Source: Runella sp. MFBS21
GTDB lineage: Bacteria > Bacteroidota > Bacteroidia > Cytophagales > Spirosomataceae
Direction: 5' to 3'
DNA: 64,000 nucleotides
Assembly (NCBI RefSeq): GCF_029433105.1
Contig: NZ_JARNTW010000001.1
Coordinates: 558,001-622,000, forward strand
Both the position numbers and the translations under genes were made by a program. The notes below the pieces were generated by a model. It was given only the letters and a program-made list of their open reading frames with translations. It did no database searches and was not told where the DNA came from. How positions within the stretch are numbered: the first letter of the stretch is position 1; each line of letters opens with the position of its first letter. Positions 7,540-16,000 of this stretch are shown here, in pieces.

Positions 7540-7567
7540 TTGCAGGACAGAAAAGACTTTAATTTTG
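7540..7567 (+). promoter_or_regulatory. Possible nadB promoter
   Basis: TTG (7540-7542) and TAATTTTG (7560-7567) match both elements but with a 17-base spacer, shorter than usual. It is the best match before the nadB ATG at 7616. Confidence 0.4.
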
Positions 7568-7615
7568 CCTTTTCAAGTTAGGTTAGGTATTCACCATTTT
7601 GCAACTAAACTTTAT

Positions 7616-9199
7616 ATGCCTCAGTTCGATTTTTTAGTGATAGGCTCTGGAATTGCGGGCCTAAGTTATGCCGCCAAATTAGCTCGGCATTTTGACGCAC
7701 GCAAAGAGAAAGTCTCGATTGCAGTCATTACAAAAGTACAGGCAGACGAAACCAATACTAAATATGCCCAAGGAGGAATAGCAGCGGTATGGTCGGAAGA
7801 AGATTCTTTCGAAAAACACATCGAAGATACTATGGTAGCTGGAGGTGGTATTAGCAAACGCCACATTGTGGAGATTGTGGTCAAAGAAGCTCCTGAGCGT
7901 ATTATGGAGCTGATTTCGTATGGGACTCGCTTTGATAAAGAAGCAGACGGCGACTATGATTTGGCCAAAGAAGGAGGCCACTCTGACCATCGTATCTTAC
8001 ATTTTAAAGATGCCACAGGTGCCGAAATCGAAAGGGCGTTGCTTGGTGAGGTGAAGCGTCATGCTTCTATTCAAATCTTTACGCATTATTTTGCGGTGGA
8101 TTTGATTACGCAACATCATCTGGGCGAAACGGTCTATCGACACCGCGACGATATTAAGTGTTTTGGAGCTTATGTGCTTGATACCAAAACGGGTAAAGTC
8201 GAAAAGTTTTTGGCCAAAACTACTATGTTGGCTACGGGCGGAATCGGGAATATTTACCAAAATACCACCAACCCTCGCATTGCTACCGGCGACGGTATTG
8301 CGATGGCGTATCGTGCCAAAGGAGTTTGTGACAATATGGAGTTCATTCAGTTTCACCCTACGGCCCTTTACCAACCTGGTAAAAAACCAAACTTCCTGAT
8401 TTCGGAGGCTGTGCGTGGTTTTGGGGGGATTTTGCGAAACAAAAAAGGGGAAACTTTCATGGAGCATTACGACCCACGTTTGTCGCTTGCTCCTCGCGAT
8501 ATCGTAGCGCGTTCGATTGACTCCGAAATGAAAAAGTATGGAGATGAATGCGTGTATATCGATGTCACTCATTGTGACTATGAGAAGTTTATTGAACATT
8601 TTCCCAATATTACGGCTTATTGTAGCGATAATTTAGGAATTGATATTCGTAAAGACTATATCCCCGTCGTGCCAGCGCAGCATTATATGTGTGGTGGAAT
8701 TAAGGTCAATGAATTTGGGCAGACCAATATTTTCTTCTTGTATGCTACTGGCGAATGTGCCTGTACGGGGCTGCACGGGGCTAATCGCCTTGCTTCTAAT
8801 TCGCTTTTGGAAGCTGTAGTATTTGCACACCGAGCTTTCCTGAAAACCATTGACAATCTACCTGATGCTCATATTCCAGACAACGTACCCGAATGGAACG
8901 ATGAAGGTACGACGCACCCGGAGGAGGCTATTTTGGTGACCGAAATGACCAAAGAGTTGGAAGCTATCATGTCAAATTATGTGGGGATTGTCCGTACAAA
9001 TCGCCGTTTGAAACGCGCTCACGACCGTGTAGAATTGATTTATAAAGAACACGAAGAACTCTACTGGCAGTCGAAGGTGTCGGTGCCGATTATGGAGCTT
9101 CGTAATATGATTAACGTATCGTATTTGGTACTCAAAATGGCAATGGCGCGCCGCGAAAATGTAGGGCTACATTACAATTTAGACAATGTGAAGAAGTAA
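7616..9199 (+). CDS. nadB: L-aspartate oxidase
   Basis: Flavoprotein that oxidises L-aspartate to iminoaspartate, the first step of NAD synthesis; NadA and NadC are not in the window. 527 residues from the ATG at 7616. The FAD dinucleotide motif VIGSGIAGLSYAAK (residues 8-21) comes right after the start, so the upstream TTG at 7565 is not needed. Other family features are NTKYAQGGIAAVW, a GGHSDHRILHFKDATG loop, MEFIQFHPTALY, RDIVARSID and the C-terminal GLHGANRLASNSLLEAVVF. The succinate dehydrogenase flavoprotein is related but has a different context and C-terminus. A textbook terminator follows. Confidence 0.95.
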   Translation: MPQFDFLVIGSGIAGLSYAAKLARHFDARKEKVSIAVITKVQADETNTKYAQGGIAAVWSEEDSFEKHIEDTMVAGGGISKRHIVEIVVKEAPERIMELISYGTRFDKEADGDYDLAKEGGHSDHRILHFKDATGAEIERALLGEVKRHASIQIFTHYFAVDLITQHHLGETVYRHRDDIKCFGAYVLDTKTGKVEKFLAKTTMLATGGIGNIYQNTTNPRIATGDGIAMAYRAKGVCDNMEFIQFHPTALYQPGKKPNFLISEAVRGFGGILRNKKGETFMEHYDPRLSLAPRDIVARSIDSEMKKYGDECVYIDVTHCDYEKFIEHFPNITAYCSDNLGIDIRKDYIPVVPAQHYMCGGIKVNEFGQTNIFFLYATGECACTGLHGANRLASNSLLEAVVFAHRAFLKTIDNLPDAHIPDNVPEWNDEGTTHPEEAILVTEMTKELEAIMSNYVGIVRTNRRLKRAHDRVELIYKEHEELYWQSKVSVPIMELRNMINVSYLVLKMAMARRENVGLHYNLDNVKK

Positions 9200-9232
9200 T
9201 AACATTTGCAAAACACGGATTTTACTATTTTT

Positions 9233-9261
9233 GGGTGTTTATCAACAAACACCCTTTTTTT
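9233..9261 (+). terminator. Intrinsic terminator after nadB
   Basis: GGGTGTTT (9233-9240), loop ATCAAC, AAACACCC (9247-9254), then seven T. It overlaps the upstream alternative start of the next gene, which supports the start at 9283. Confidence 0.93.
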
Positions 9262-9282
9262 ATTATTGCTAAACCCTTTTTC

Positions 9283-10539
9283 ATGAAAAAAACATCCGAA
9301 CTCCGCCTGATGGTATGGGGTGCTACTGCTGCTTTCTCCACTTATGCTTGTATGTATGCTTTTCGCAAAGGAATCACCGCCGCTACTTTTGAAGGAATGG
9401 TTTTTTGGGGGATTGATTACAAAATTTGGCTCATTACTTTGCAAGTGTTGGGATATGCACTCTCTAAGCTTATCGGTATCAAGGTAGTATCGGAAATGAA
9501 ACCGGCCCAACGTGCCTTTTTTATTCTTTCTTTTATTGGGATTTCGGAGCTTGCTTTGCTAGGATTTGCGCTTGTACCAGCACCTTACAATATCCCCTTT
9601 TTGTTTCTCAATGGCCTGCCTTTGGGTATGGTATATGGTACTGTTTTGGGCTTTTTGGAAGGACGCCGACAAACCGACGCGTTGGTGGCGGGGCTTACCG
9701 CTTCCTTTATTTTTGCTTCAGGCTTTGTAAAAACCATCGGCAAAATGCTGCTCAACGAAGGTGTATCAGAATTTTGGATGCCTTTTGTGACGGGCTTGCT
9801 ATTTGCGGTGCCGTTGGTGTTGGCGATTGGGGCTTTGGCCAAGCTTCCTGCACCTACGCTTGAAGATCAAGCCGAACGTACCGAAAGGGCACCCATGAAT
9901 GCGATAGAGCGTTCGAAGTTTATCCAGACTTTTTCGGTGGGATTGATACTGTTAATATGCTCGTATGTGTTGCTATCTGCTTTCCGCGATTTTCGCGACA
10001 ACTTTGCCCCTGAGATTTTGCGAGCAGCGGGGGTAGACAACCCTTTGATTTTTACACAGACAGAAACAACTGTTTCGGTATTTATCTTGATTCTGATGGG
10101 AACGCTCCGTTGGGTAAAAGACAATTGGCGAGCTTTTTATTTTATCAATGGGTTGTTGATTGTGGGCGGTATTACGGTGGGAGTGAGTACTTGGCTTTTT
10201 CAGCAAGGGATGTTGTCGGCGGGAGTGTGGTTTACGTTGACAGGCGTGGGGCTTTATCTGGCGTATGTGCCTTGCAATGGCCTTTACTTTGAGCGTTTGG
10301 TGGCTTCTTTCAAATATGTCAGTACTGTAGGGTTTGTGGTGACTTTGGCCGATTGGTGGGGGTATTTGGGAAGTGTATTGGTATTGCTTTACAAAAACTT
10401 TGGTCAGCCCAATATCAGTTTCCTTGATTTCTTCATTTACGGGGGCTATATCTTAGCGGTGTTTTATGTCATCTTGGTAGTGATTTCGTTTGGGTATTTT
10501 AAAAGAAAATATGAGGAAAAAGTATTAGAAATAAATTAA
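9283..10539 (+). CDS. DUF5690 family multi-pass membrane protein (MFS-like)
   Basis: 418 residues from the ATG at 9283, with about 11-12 hydrophobic segments and an opening like a transporter (MVWGATAAFSTYACMYAFRKGITAATF). It matches what I know as DUF5690, a Bacteroidota family distantly like the major facilitator superfamily; substrate unknown. A longer frame from 9235 would run through the nadB terminator hairpin and is rejected. No neighbouring gene indicates a substrate. Confidence 0.75.
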   Translation: MKKTSELRLMVWGATAAFSTYACMYAFRKGITAATFEGMVFWGIDYKIWLITLQVLGYALSKLIGIKVVSEMKPAQRAFFILSFIGISELALLGFALVPAPYNIPFLFLNGLPLGMVYGTVLGFLEGRRQTDALVAGLTASFIFASGFVKTIGKMLLNEGVSEFWMPFVTGLLFAVPLVLAIGALAKLPAPTLEDQAERTERAPMNAIERSKFIQTFSVGLILLICSYVLLSAFRDFRDNFAPEILRAAGVDNPLIFTQTETTVSVFILILMGTLRWVKDNWRAFYFINGLLIVGGITVGVSTWLFQQGMLSAGVWFTLTGVGLYLAYVPCNGLYFERLVASFKYVSTVGFVVTLADWWGYLGSVLVLLYKNFGQPNISFLDFFIYGGYILAVFYVILVVISFGYFKRKYEEKVLEIN

Positions 10540-10565
10540 GGGGGCATTTATGGGATAATGCCCCC
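10540..10565. terminator. Bidirectional hairpin between DUF5690 and the RraA-like gene
   Basis: GGGGGCATT (10540-10548) pairs perfectly with AATGCCCCC (10557-10565). It sits between two convergent genes and lacks a long T-run on either side. Confidence 0.7.
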
Positions 10566-10582
10566 ATTATCTCTACAATCAT

Positions 10583-11497
10583 TTACTCCCTCGACAAAAA
10601 CTTCTCAATCTGCTCGCTTGTCAAATACACTTTTCCTGAACGCGTTTTGATGTGCTCGCGGAAGGCGTTTTTGATAGCTTCACTCCATTTCATGTCAATT
10701 TCACCTGGGGTGAATTTATTTTCGCGGAGCATTTTGTGCCCAAACTCGTCTTGCAATGCAATAAACTCGGACTGATTTACTACTTTTTCGGCCAAATGTG
10801 CGGGAATAAAAATCACACCTTCGGGTTTGCCCAACACCAAGTCACCTGGCAAAACTGACGCCCGACCAATACGAATAGGGCAGTTGATGCAGGTCATGGT
10901 CATATCTTTGATGGCCGAGGGGTCGTAGCCACGCGTAAAGCTCACGAAGCCATCGATAGCACTTAGACCTTCGAGGTCGCGGACGCCTGCGTCGAACACC
11001 ACGCCCGTTTTAGATTTAGCATAAATCGAGTTGCCAAGGTTATCGCCAATGAGCGTGCCGTCGATGATTTTTCCGTACCCATCGGCTACATAAACGTCAT
11101 TAATTTGAAGCGCGTCGATAGGCCATGAGTTGGTGTTGCCTTTGCGACCTTCAGCTTTGCCTTTTTCCTTGATGGGTTTTTCCATATCGGGACGTGCAGG
11201 CATGTATTGCGCTGTCAAGACACGGCCTACCAATGGTTTTTCGGGGTGAATGATTTGAAAATTGCCTTCAAATTGGTTGTTGTAGCCATCTCCCCGCATG
11301 ATTCCCCATGCTTCTTCGATAGAGACGTTGGCGAGCCTTTTTACAATTTCATCAGGAACTTTGGGACGGCCGTCAGGAAAACGCTCGCCCTTCCATTCTT
11401 GCGTATAAAACATGATAAGCTCTTTGGGCGCTTGAATCTGAGCGAATAAAGGTGAGGTGATAAAGGCTAGTACAAAAGCCGAGAAAATTTTTTTCAT
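10583..11497 (-). CDS. Exported RraA-like protein (HMG/CHA aldolase fold)
   Basis: 304 residues. A clear signal peptide (FSAFVLAFITSPLFAQ, cut after about 19) is followed by an RraA-type domain: NDVYVADGYGKIIDGTLIGDNL, then VVFDAGVRDLEGL with the R-D pair that binds substrate and metal in the class II HMG/CHA aldolase relatives, then VLPGDLVLGKPEGVIFIPAH. The usual DD in the last motif is replaced by GK. RraA proteins are normally cytoplasmic, so export is notable. It is divergent from an enolase-superfamily enzyme that also has an export signal. The substrate is unknown; a keto-acid lyase or decarboxylase role in sugar-acid breakdown is inference. Confidence 0.8.
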   Translation of the reverse strand: MKKIFSAFVLAFITSPLFAQIQAPKELIMFYTQEWKGERFPDGRPKVPDEIVKRLANVSIEEAWGIMRGDGYNNQFEGNFQIIHPEKPLVGRVLTAQYMPARPDMEKPIKEKGKAEGRKGNTNSWPIDALQINDVYVADGYGKIIDGTLIGDNLGNSIYAKSKTGVVFDAGVRDLEGLSAIDGFVSFTRGYDPSAIKDMTMTCINCPIRIGRASVLPGDLVLGKPEGVIFIPAHLAEKVVNQSEFIALQDEFGHKMLRENKFTPGEIDMKWSEAIKNAFREHIKTRSGKVYLTSEQIEKFLSRE

Positions 11498-11611
11498 GAT
11501 GGATTGAACTTGTTAAGGATTATATAGACAAAAGTCTGACAATTAACTTTTCTACACTTCTATCTTTTTCCAACGGTGAATTTTGAAATATTTTCAGAAA
11601 AAATTGACCTA

Positions 11612-11626
11612 ATCTTGTGCCAAGAT
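11612..11626. promoter_or_regulatory. Operator-like palindrome ATCTTG-TGC-CAAGAT
   Basis: A perfect 6+3+6 inverted repeat in the 220-base region between the divergent RraA-like and enolase-superfamily genes. It overlaps TTGACCTAATCT (11604-11615), which recurs at 26935-26946. A single regulator could bind here and control both genes (inference). Confidence 0.4.
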
Positions 11627-11717
11627 AAGATTAATCTTTAAATTATTCTTTTTTTGACGACACACAACTCGTTGTTCTAAGTCCCATTTTTCTTTTCATT
11701 TTTAATTCTAAACCCCA

Positions 11718-13151
11718 ATGAAAAAACTATTAGACCGATTCAAGTTACCCTCCACCCATGCAAACAGTGAAAACAACCGTCGCGACTTTTTGAGAAAAGG
11801 TGTTTTGGGAGGATTATCATTAGGACTGATGCTCGACGGCAAGCATGAGCAAGAAATGGAATTTATCACCCAAAAAGTAAAGCGGGATTCAAAACCTTCA
11901 GAACTTAAAATCACGGATTTAAGGATTGCCCACTTGCAAGGGGTTCCTTTCAGAAGTCCGATTATTCGGATTGATACCAACCAAGGATTGGTGGGGTGGG
12001 GAGAAGTGAGAGATGGAGCAAGCCCCAATTATGCACTCATGCTCAAAAGCCGTTTGCTGGGTCAAAACCCTTGTAACGTAGAAAAAATATTCAAAGAAAT
12101 CAAACAATTTGGCGGGCATGGTAGAGCCGCTGGCGGGGTATGTGGCGTTGAAATGGCACTGTGGGATTTGGCAGGAAAGGCTTACAATGTTCCTGTATAT
12201 CAGATGCTTGGAGGTAAGTATCGTGACGAAGTACGCCTCTATGCCGATACCCCCGAAATCAGTGACCCTTCTACTTTTGCCAAAAAACTAAAAGAAACCC
12301 GTTTGGATAAAGGCTATACATTCTTGAAAATGGATTTTGGAATTGGCTTGTTGGCCGATAAACCCGGCATGCTCATTGGAGCCAATGTGTGGAAACTCAA
12401 TCAGAGAGATAATAAAACAAAAACCGTGGGAAACTATGGCCTTACCAAGCACCCTTTTACGCGTATTCAGATTACCGATAAGGGGCTTGATTATATTGCC
12501 GAGTATGTGAGCAAGATTCGGGAAGGAGTAGGGTATAACATTCCGGTCTCTGCCGACCACTTTGGTCACTTTGATGTAAACACGGCGATTCGTTTGGGTA
12601 AAGCTGTCGAAAAATATCAATTGGCTTGGCTTGAAGATTTGGTGCCTTGGTTTTATACCGACCAGTGGAAACAGATTTCGGATGCGATTGATACTCCGAC
12701 GCTTACGGGGGAAGATATTTTCTTAAAAGAAGAGTTTATTAAGTTGATTGATGCCAAAGCGGTAGATTTGATTCACCCAGATTTGGCTTCTTCGGGCGGG
12801 ATTTTGGAAACCAAAAAAATTGGAGACTATGCCGAAGAGCACGGGATTCCGATGGCAATGCACTTTGCAGGTAGCCCTATTTCGTTTATGGCCAATGTAC
12901 ATTGTGCGGCAGCTACCGAAAATTTTGTAGCACTAGAGCACCACGGCGTAGATGTGCCCGGCTGGGAAGATATTGTGACAGGAAATAAACCATTGGTAGT
13001 AAATGGATTTGCGCCAGTGCCCAACAAGCCAGGCTTGGGAGTAGAACTTAATGAAGAAGTAGCTAAGAAGTTTTTGATGAAAGATCAGAAATGGTTTGCA
13101 CCTACCGACGAGTGGAACACCAAAGACTCTTGGGATAGAGATTGGAGTTAA
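11718..13151 (+). CDS. Mandelate racemase/muconate lactonizing enzyme family protein with Tat signal
   Basis: 477 residues. The N-terminus carries a twin-arginine motif NRRDFLRKG (R21 R22) and a hydrophobic stretch LGGLSLGLML, pointing to folded export. The enolase-superfamily core follows: capping domain about 65-185, then the barrel with K204 (FLKMD), D280 and H281 (VSADHFGHFD), E306 (LEDL), E332 (GED) and H382 (MHFAGSP). These match the metal ligands and a general base His of the acid-sugar dehydratase subgroup. Likely a sugar-acid dehydratase or cycloisomerase (substrate unknown). Divergent from the exported RraA-like gene; followed by a strong terminator. Confidence 0.85.
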   Translation: MKKLLDRFKLPSTHANSENNRRDFLRKGVLGGLSLGLMLDGKHEQEMEFITQKVKRDSKPSELKITDLRIAHLQGVPFRSPIIRIDTNQGLVGWGEVRDGASPNYALMLKSRLLGQNPCNVEKIFKEIKQFGGHGRAAGGVCGVEMALWDLAGKAYNVPVYQMLGGKYRDEVRLYADTPEISDPSTFAKKLKETRLDKGYTFLKMDFGIGLLADKPGMLIGANVWKLNQRDNKTKTVGNYGLTKHPFTRIQITDKGLDYIAEYVSKIREGVGYNIPVSADHFGHFDVNTAIRLGKAVEKYQLAWLEDLVPWFYTDQWKQISDAIDTPTLTGEDIFLKEEFIKLIDAKAVDLIHPDLASSGGILETKKIGDYAEEHGIPMAMHFAGSPISFMANVHCAAATENFVALEHHGVDVPGWEDIVTGNKPLVVNGFAPVPNKPGLGVELNEEVAKKFLMKDQKWFAPTDEWNTKDSWDRDWS

Positions 13152-13185
13152 TCTGAGTGGTTGATAATTATGCTCGCCAGAGTGG

Positions 13186-13237
13186 AAGGAGGCGTTAGTT
13201 GATTCAAAAAAATCGACGAACGCCTCCTTTATTTTTC
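13186..13237 (+). terminator. Intrinsic terminator after the enolase-superfamily gene
   Basis: AAGGAGGCGTT (13186-13196) pairs with AACGCCTCCTT (13219-13229), with an inner stem of about seven pairs and an A-rich loop, then TTTATTTTT. Confidence 0.9.
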
Positions 13238-13285
13238 CAACTTTTTGGTAGTGCCTTGCGTCTTTGGTATAAAATGACACGTACA

Positions 13286-13702
13286 ATGAAAAATATTCTG
13301 CTGCTAATTCTTTTCATAGCTTGCTTTTCGTGTAAAGACAAGTATCTCACGCCCGAAATCGTTCAGCCTTTAGTAGGAAAATGGAGGGTAGTGGCTGTAG
13401 AGCCAGTTGGAAAAAATGAATGGCAGTATGTGACCCAAGATGGCCAATACCAGTTTGAGATTCGGTATGATGGTGTGGTACTTAGTGCCAATGGCTTACC
13501 TGCTTGTTGCGCCCCTAACAAACTCAATATTAATGGTAAAACATTTAAGATTGAGCCTCAATCGCGGCTTCCCGAAAACCCTCAATGTTCTTTGGTCAAT
13601 TGTGTATATTGTGAAACGTGGTATATGGATTTACAGGATGATGTACTTACTATCAGATATTGTAATGGAGGTGTAGGGCGAGCACGCTATACTAAAATCT
13701 AA
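13286..13702 (+). CDS. Small lipoprotein with GLPACCAP motif, copy 1
   Basis: 138 residues. A lipoprotein signal (MKNILLLILFIACFSCKDK, Cys 16) precedes a lipocalin-like beta domain: VGKWRVVAVEP, YQFEIRYDGVVLSANGLPACCAP, then LPENPQCSLVNC and CETWYMDL. It shares this whole architecture with the gene at 14215-14628, so the two are paralogs; the Cys pairs are conserved. The ATG at 13274 is a possible alternative; the frame's earlier start at 13199 lies in the terminator. Function unknown. Confidence 0.78.
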   Translation: MKNILLLILFIACFSCKDKYLTPEIVQPLVGKWRVVAVEPVGKNEWQYVTQDGQYQFEIRYDGVVLSANGLPACCAPNKLNINGKTFKIEPQSRLPENPQCSLVNCVYCETWYMDLQDDVLTIRYCNGGVGRARYTKI

Positions 13703-13719
13703 ACCCTCAGTAGGCTCAC

Positions 13720-14202
13720 ATGAAAAATATTACTTATGTACTTTTGTTAATAGGAATGAATTGGGGATGTAGGCCCAAAAATGACATTTCTCCCAAAACG
13801 GCTCCTGTAGATAATGCTTTTGGACTAAAATACAAAGACAAAACAAGCATTGAAGTAGAAGGTACTAAATCAACGTTGGAACTTTCCGAGCTTGAAGACG
13901 GAAGATGCATTGGAAAAAACATAGTGTGTGTTTGGGCAGGAGATATTTTTGTGACCTTACTACTAGACAACGACACGGTGATTAGACTCCAATTAAATGG
14001 GCCTACGCTGGATCAATTGACTTCCTCAGCGGTTTCGATTTATGCTAGGGCAGGTTATGCCAAAGAAGCCACAGTAAAATTAAACAATGTGCCTTACATC
14101 ATCCGTTTAGAACAAGTAGATGTTAAAAATTTGAATGAAGAATGGGCAGCCTTGACTCCTAAAGAAAATTACACAGTTTGGTTGAAGATTTTTAAAGATT
14201 AG
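13720..14202 (+). CDS. Small lipoprotein with GRCIGKNIVCVWAG motif
   Basis: 160 residues, lipoprotein signal with Cys 17 (LLLIGMNWGCRPK). The core contains ELEDGRCIGKNIVCVWAGD, which resembles the SRCP-x-V-x-CVWAGD signature of a family of small secreted proteins of unknown function, then beta strands up to ENYTVWLKIF. It lies between the two GLPACCAP lipoprotein genes with gaps of 17 and 12 bases, so the three form an operon. It is not a paralog of its neighbours. Confidence 0.75.
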   Translation: MKNITYVLLLIGMNWGCRPKNDISPKTAPVDNAFGLKYKDKTSIEVEGTKSTLELSELEDGRCIGKNIVCVWAGDIFVTLLLDNDTVIRLQLNGPTLDQLTSSAVSIYARAGYAKEATVKLNNVPYIIRLEQVDVKNLNEEWAALTPKENYTVWLKIFKD

Positions 14203-14214
14203 AGAACAAAGACA

Positions 14215-14628
14215 ATGAAGACTTTTTTAGTGTTTTTACTTTCTGTGGTGCTGCTATCGTGCGGGGACAAAAAACTCGGCCCTGAAGAGATACGTCCTTT
14301 GGTAGATAAATGGCGGCTTGAAGCCGTGGAAGAAGCTACAGGAGACAAAAAATGGACTCCTGTCTCCGCTAAAGATGGCTATGTTTTTGAGGTACGTTAT
14401 GATGGCGTTATACTTGATGCCAGTGGACTTCCAGCCTGTTGTGCTCCTAGTAGCTTACTTTTCAATGGGCAAAAATTCGTTATCGAACCCAAAGAGTCCC
14501 TGCCCCAAAATCCTCGCTGTGCGCTGGTACTTTGTATGGCTTGCGATACATGGAATATGAACTTACAAAACGATACCCTCATTGTGAAATATTGCTCCTC
14601 TACTGGTAGTCGGTTTGTGCGGGAGTAA
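14215..14628 (+). CDS. Small lipoprotein with GLPACCAP motif, copy 2
   Basis: 137 residues, lipoprotein signal MKTFLVFLLSVVLLSCGDK (Cys 16). It aligns along its length with the product of 13286-13702: VDKWRLEAVEE, FEVRYDGVILDASGLPACCAP, FVIEPKESLPQNPRCALVLC, CDTWNMNLQNDTLIVKYC. Clearly a duplication with sequence divergence. Function unknown; the conserved Cys suggest disulfides in the periplasm or at the outer membrane. Confidence 0.78.
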   Translation: MKTFLVFLLSVVLLSCGDKKLGPEEIRPLVDKWRLEAVEEATGDKKWTPVSAKDGYVFEVRYDGVILDASGLPACCAPSSLLFNGQKFVIEPKESLPQNPRCALVLCMACDTWNMNLQNDTLIVKYCSSTGSRFVRE

Positions 14629-14710
14629 AAGAAAATTTGGATTCACAACTCAGTTTTTGGGGAGATATGGAGTTTTTCGCAATTTTGCGCTTTGGCATTC
14701 TCAATATCTA

Positions 14711-16000
14711 ATGCCGAAGTTTGGTATGAAAGTTGGTTTTGTAGTTTCTTTTTTTGATTTTCGAAATGATGTCAGGCGGGTGATTGCGGAAGTAGCGCAG
14801 CAGCATGACGTAGTGATTTTAGGAAAACCCGAAAACCGCGATGAAATTTTGCGGCATCTCCCACCCAATGTGGATTTTCGACTTATTGATGAAAAGAAAG
14901 GTGGATGGTGGAATGCCCTTTGGCTCAAACTTTATGTGCTTTTCAAAAAAATTCCCAAAAGTCGCCATAACTTCTTTTTGATGGAATTCTACAAATCCTC
15001 ATTGATTCCAGAGGCGGCTTTGAGAGCAAAAAGTTATCGAATTTTAGACTGGGTCAAGCGTTTGCCTAAGTTTATCTCCTATGATTTTTATTTGAATCGT
15101 CTCCAGTATAAAAAAAATACAGAATTGACTGGTATCGATCAGTTTATCTGTTTTACGGCCATCGCTGATGATTTTTTGATGGCACGTTTGGTTCGTGAAA
15201 TTCATCCCGTTAAAGTATACGTTTATAGCTGGGATCACGCTTGTAAGCATGTTTGTTTTTCCAAACGAGCCAAATACATCTGTTGGAACGAGCGTATCAA
15301 AGAGGATATTTGTGAGCTTCAACATATACCTATTTCACAAGTAAAAGCCGTTGGTGCAAGCCAATTTGCGTACATTGAAGAGTATCGTCGCCAACAAGCC
15401 ACGCTCCCAAAAACCTATCCTTTTCAATACCTTTACGTAGGCTGTGCGATAGGTGCCGCAGACTTAGTTCCTGATGAAATCGCCGTAGTGACTTCAATCG
15501 CTAAAGTAGCAGCGAGCGTAAGGCCAGATTTGAAAGTAGTAGTAAGACCCTATCCTGTGCAAGGAAATTGGGAACTGTATCATCCTCTTCGGGCTCTTTC
15601 AAATGTGGTCATGGATGATGGTTTTAAGACGCTTGATTTGTCAGTAAAAGACGGACATATTTTAGAAAAGTTTGAAAAAATAACCCATGCTGAAGCTTTT
15701 TTTCATCTAGGAACGACCATGGGTTTAGAGGCTTGCTTTACTCAAACACCGTCTTTTATCTTAGATTATGGCTATACCAGTAGAGATGGACTAAGTCTTT
15801 ATAGTTTTATTCATCAGTACCAGAATGACCGGCATTTGATAAATCTAGCCCCCCAAAATGCGGTAAAATCAGAGGTGCATTTGGCCGAAATTCTCCAAAA
15901 TCTAGATGCACCATTGTACCAGCAACTCAATCAAAAAGTACAATCTCAATATCAAATCAAATCTTTTTCGGGTTTTGCTAAAGATTTAGTTGCTCACTAA
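14711..16000 (+). CDS. Possible GT-B-fold surface polysaccharide protein
   Basis: About 429 residues from the ATG at 14711 (or 424 from 14726, which starts MKVGFVVSFFDF). It has no signal peptide. An N-terminal Rossmann-like half (MKVGFVVSFFDFRNDVRRVIAEVAQQHDVVILG) and a C-terminal half with VRPYPVQGNWELY and HAEAFFHLGTTMGLEACFTQTPSFILDYGYTS look like a GT-B enzyme of the CDP-glycerol transferase/surface carbohydrate kind. I do not recognise a specific family. There is no polysaccharide cluster around it. Its stop overlaps that of the convergent oxidoreductase by four bases. Confidence 0.6.
   Translation: MPKFGMKVGFVVSFFDFRNDVRRVIAEVAQQHDVVILGKPENRDEILRHLPPNVDFRLIDEKKGGWWNALWLKLYVLFKKIPKSRHNFFLMEFYKSSLIPEAALRAKSYRILDWVKRLPKFISYDFYLNRLQYKKNTELTGIDQFICFTAIADDFLMARLVREIHPVKVYVYSWDHACKHVCFSKRAKYICWNERIKEDICELQHIPISQVKAVGASQFAYIEEYRRQQATLPKTYPFQYLYVGCAIGAADLVPDEIAVVTSIAKVAASVRPDLKVVVRPYPVQGNWELYHPLRALSNVVMDDGFKTLDLSVKDGHILEKFEKITHAEAFFHLGTTMGLEACFTQTPSFILDYGYTSRDGLSLYSFIHQYQNDRHLINLAPQNAVKSEVHLAEILQNLDAPLYQQLNQKVQSQYQIKSFSGFAKDLVAH

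Noticed and set aside
9235-9282. Longer start for the DUF5690 protein
   Set aside because: It lies inside the nadB terminator hairpin; the ATG at 9283 gives a normal start.
13199-13285. Longer start for the first GLPACCAP lipoprotein
   Set aside because: It begins inside the upstream terminator and would bury the lipoprotein signal.
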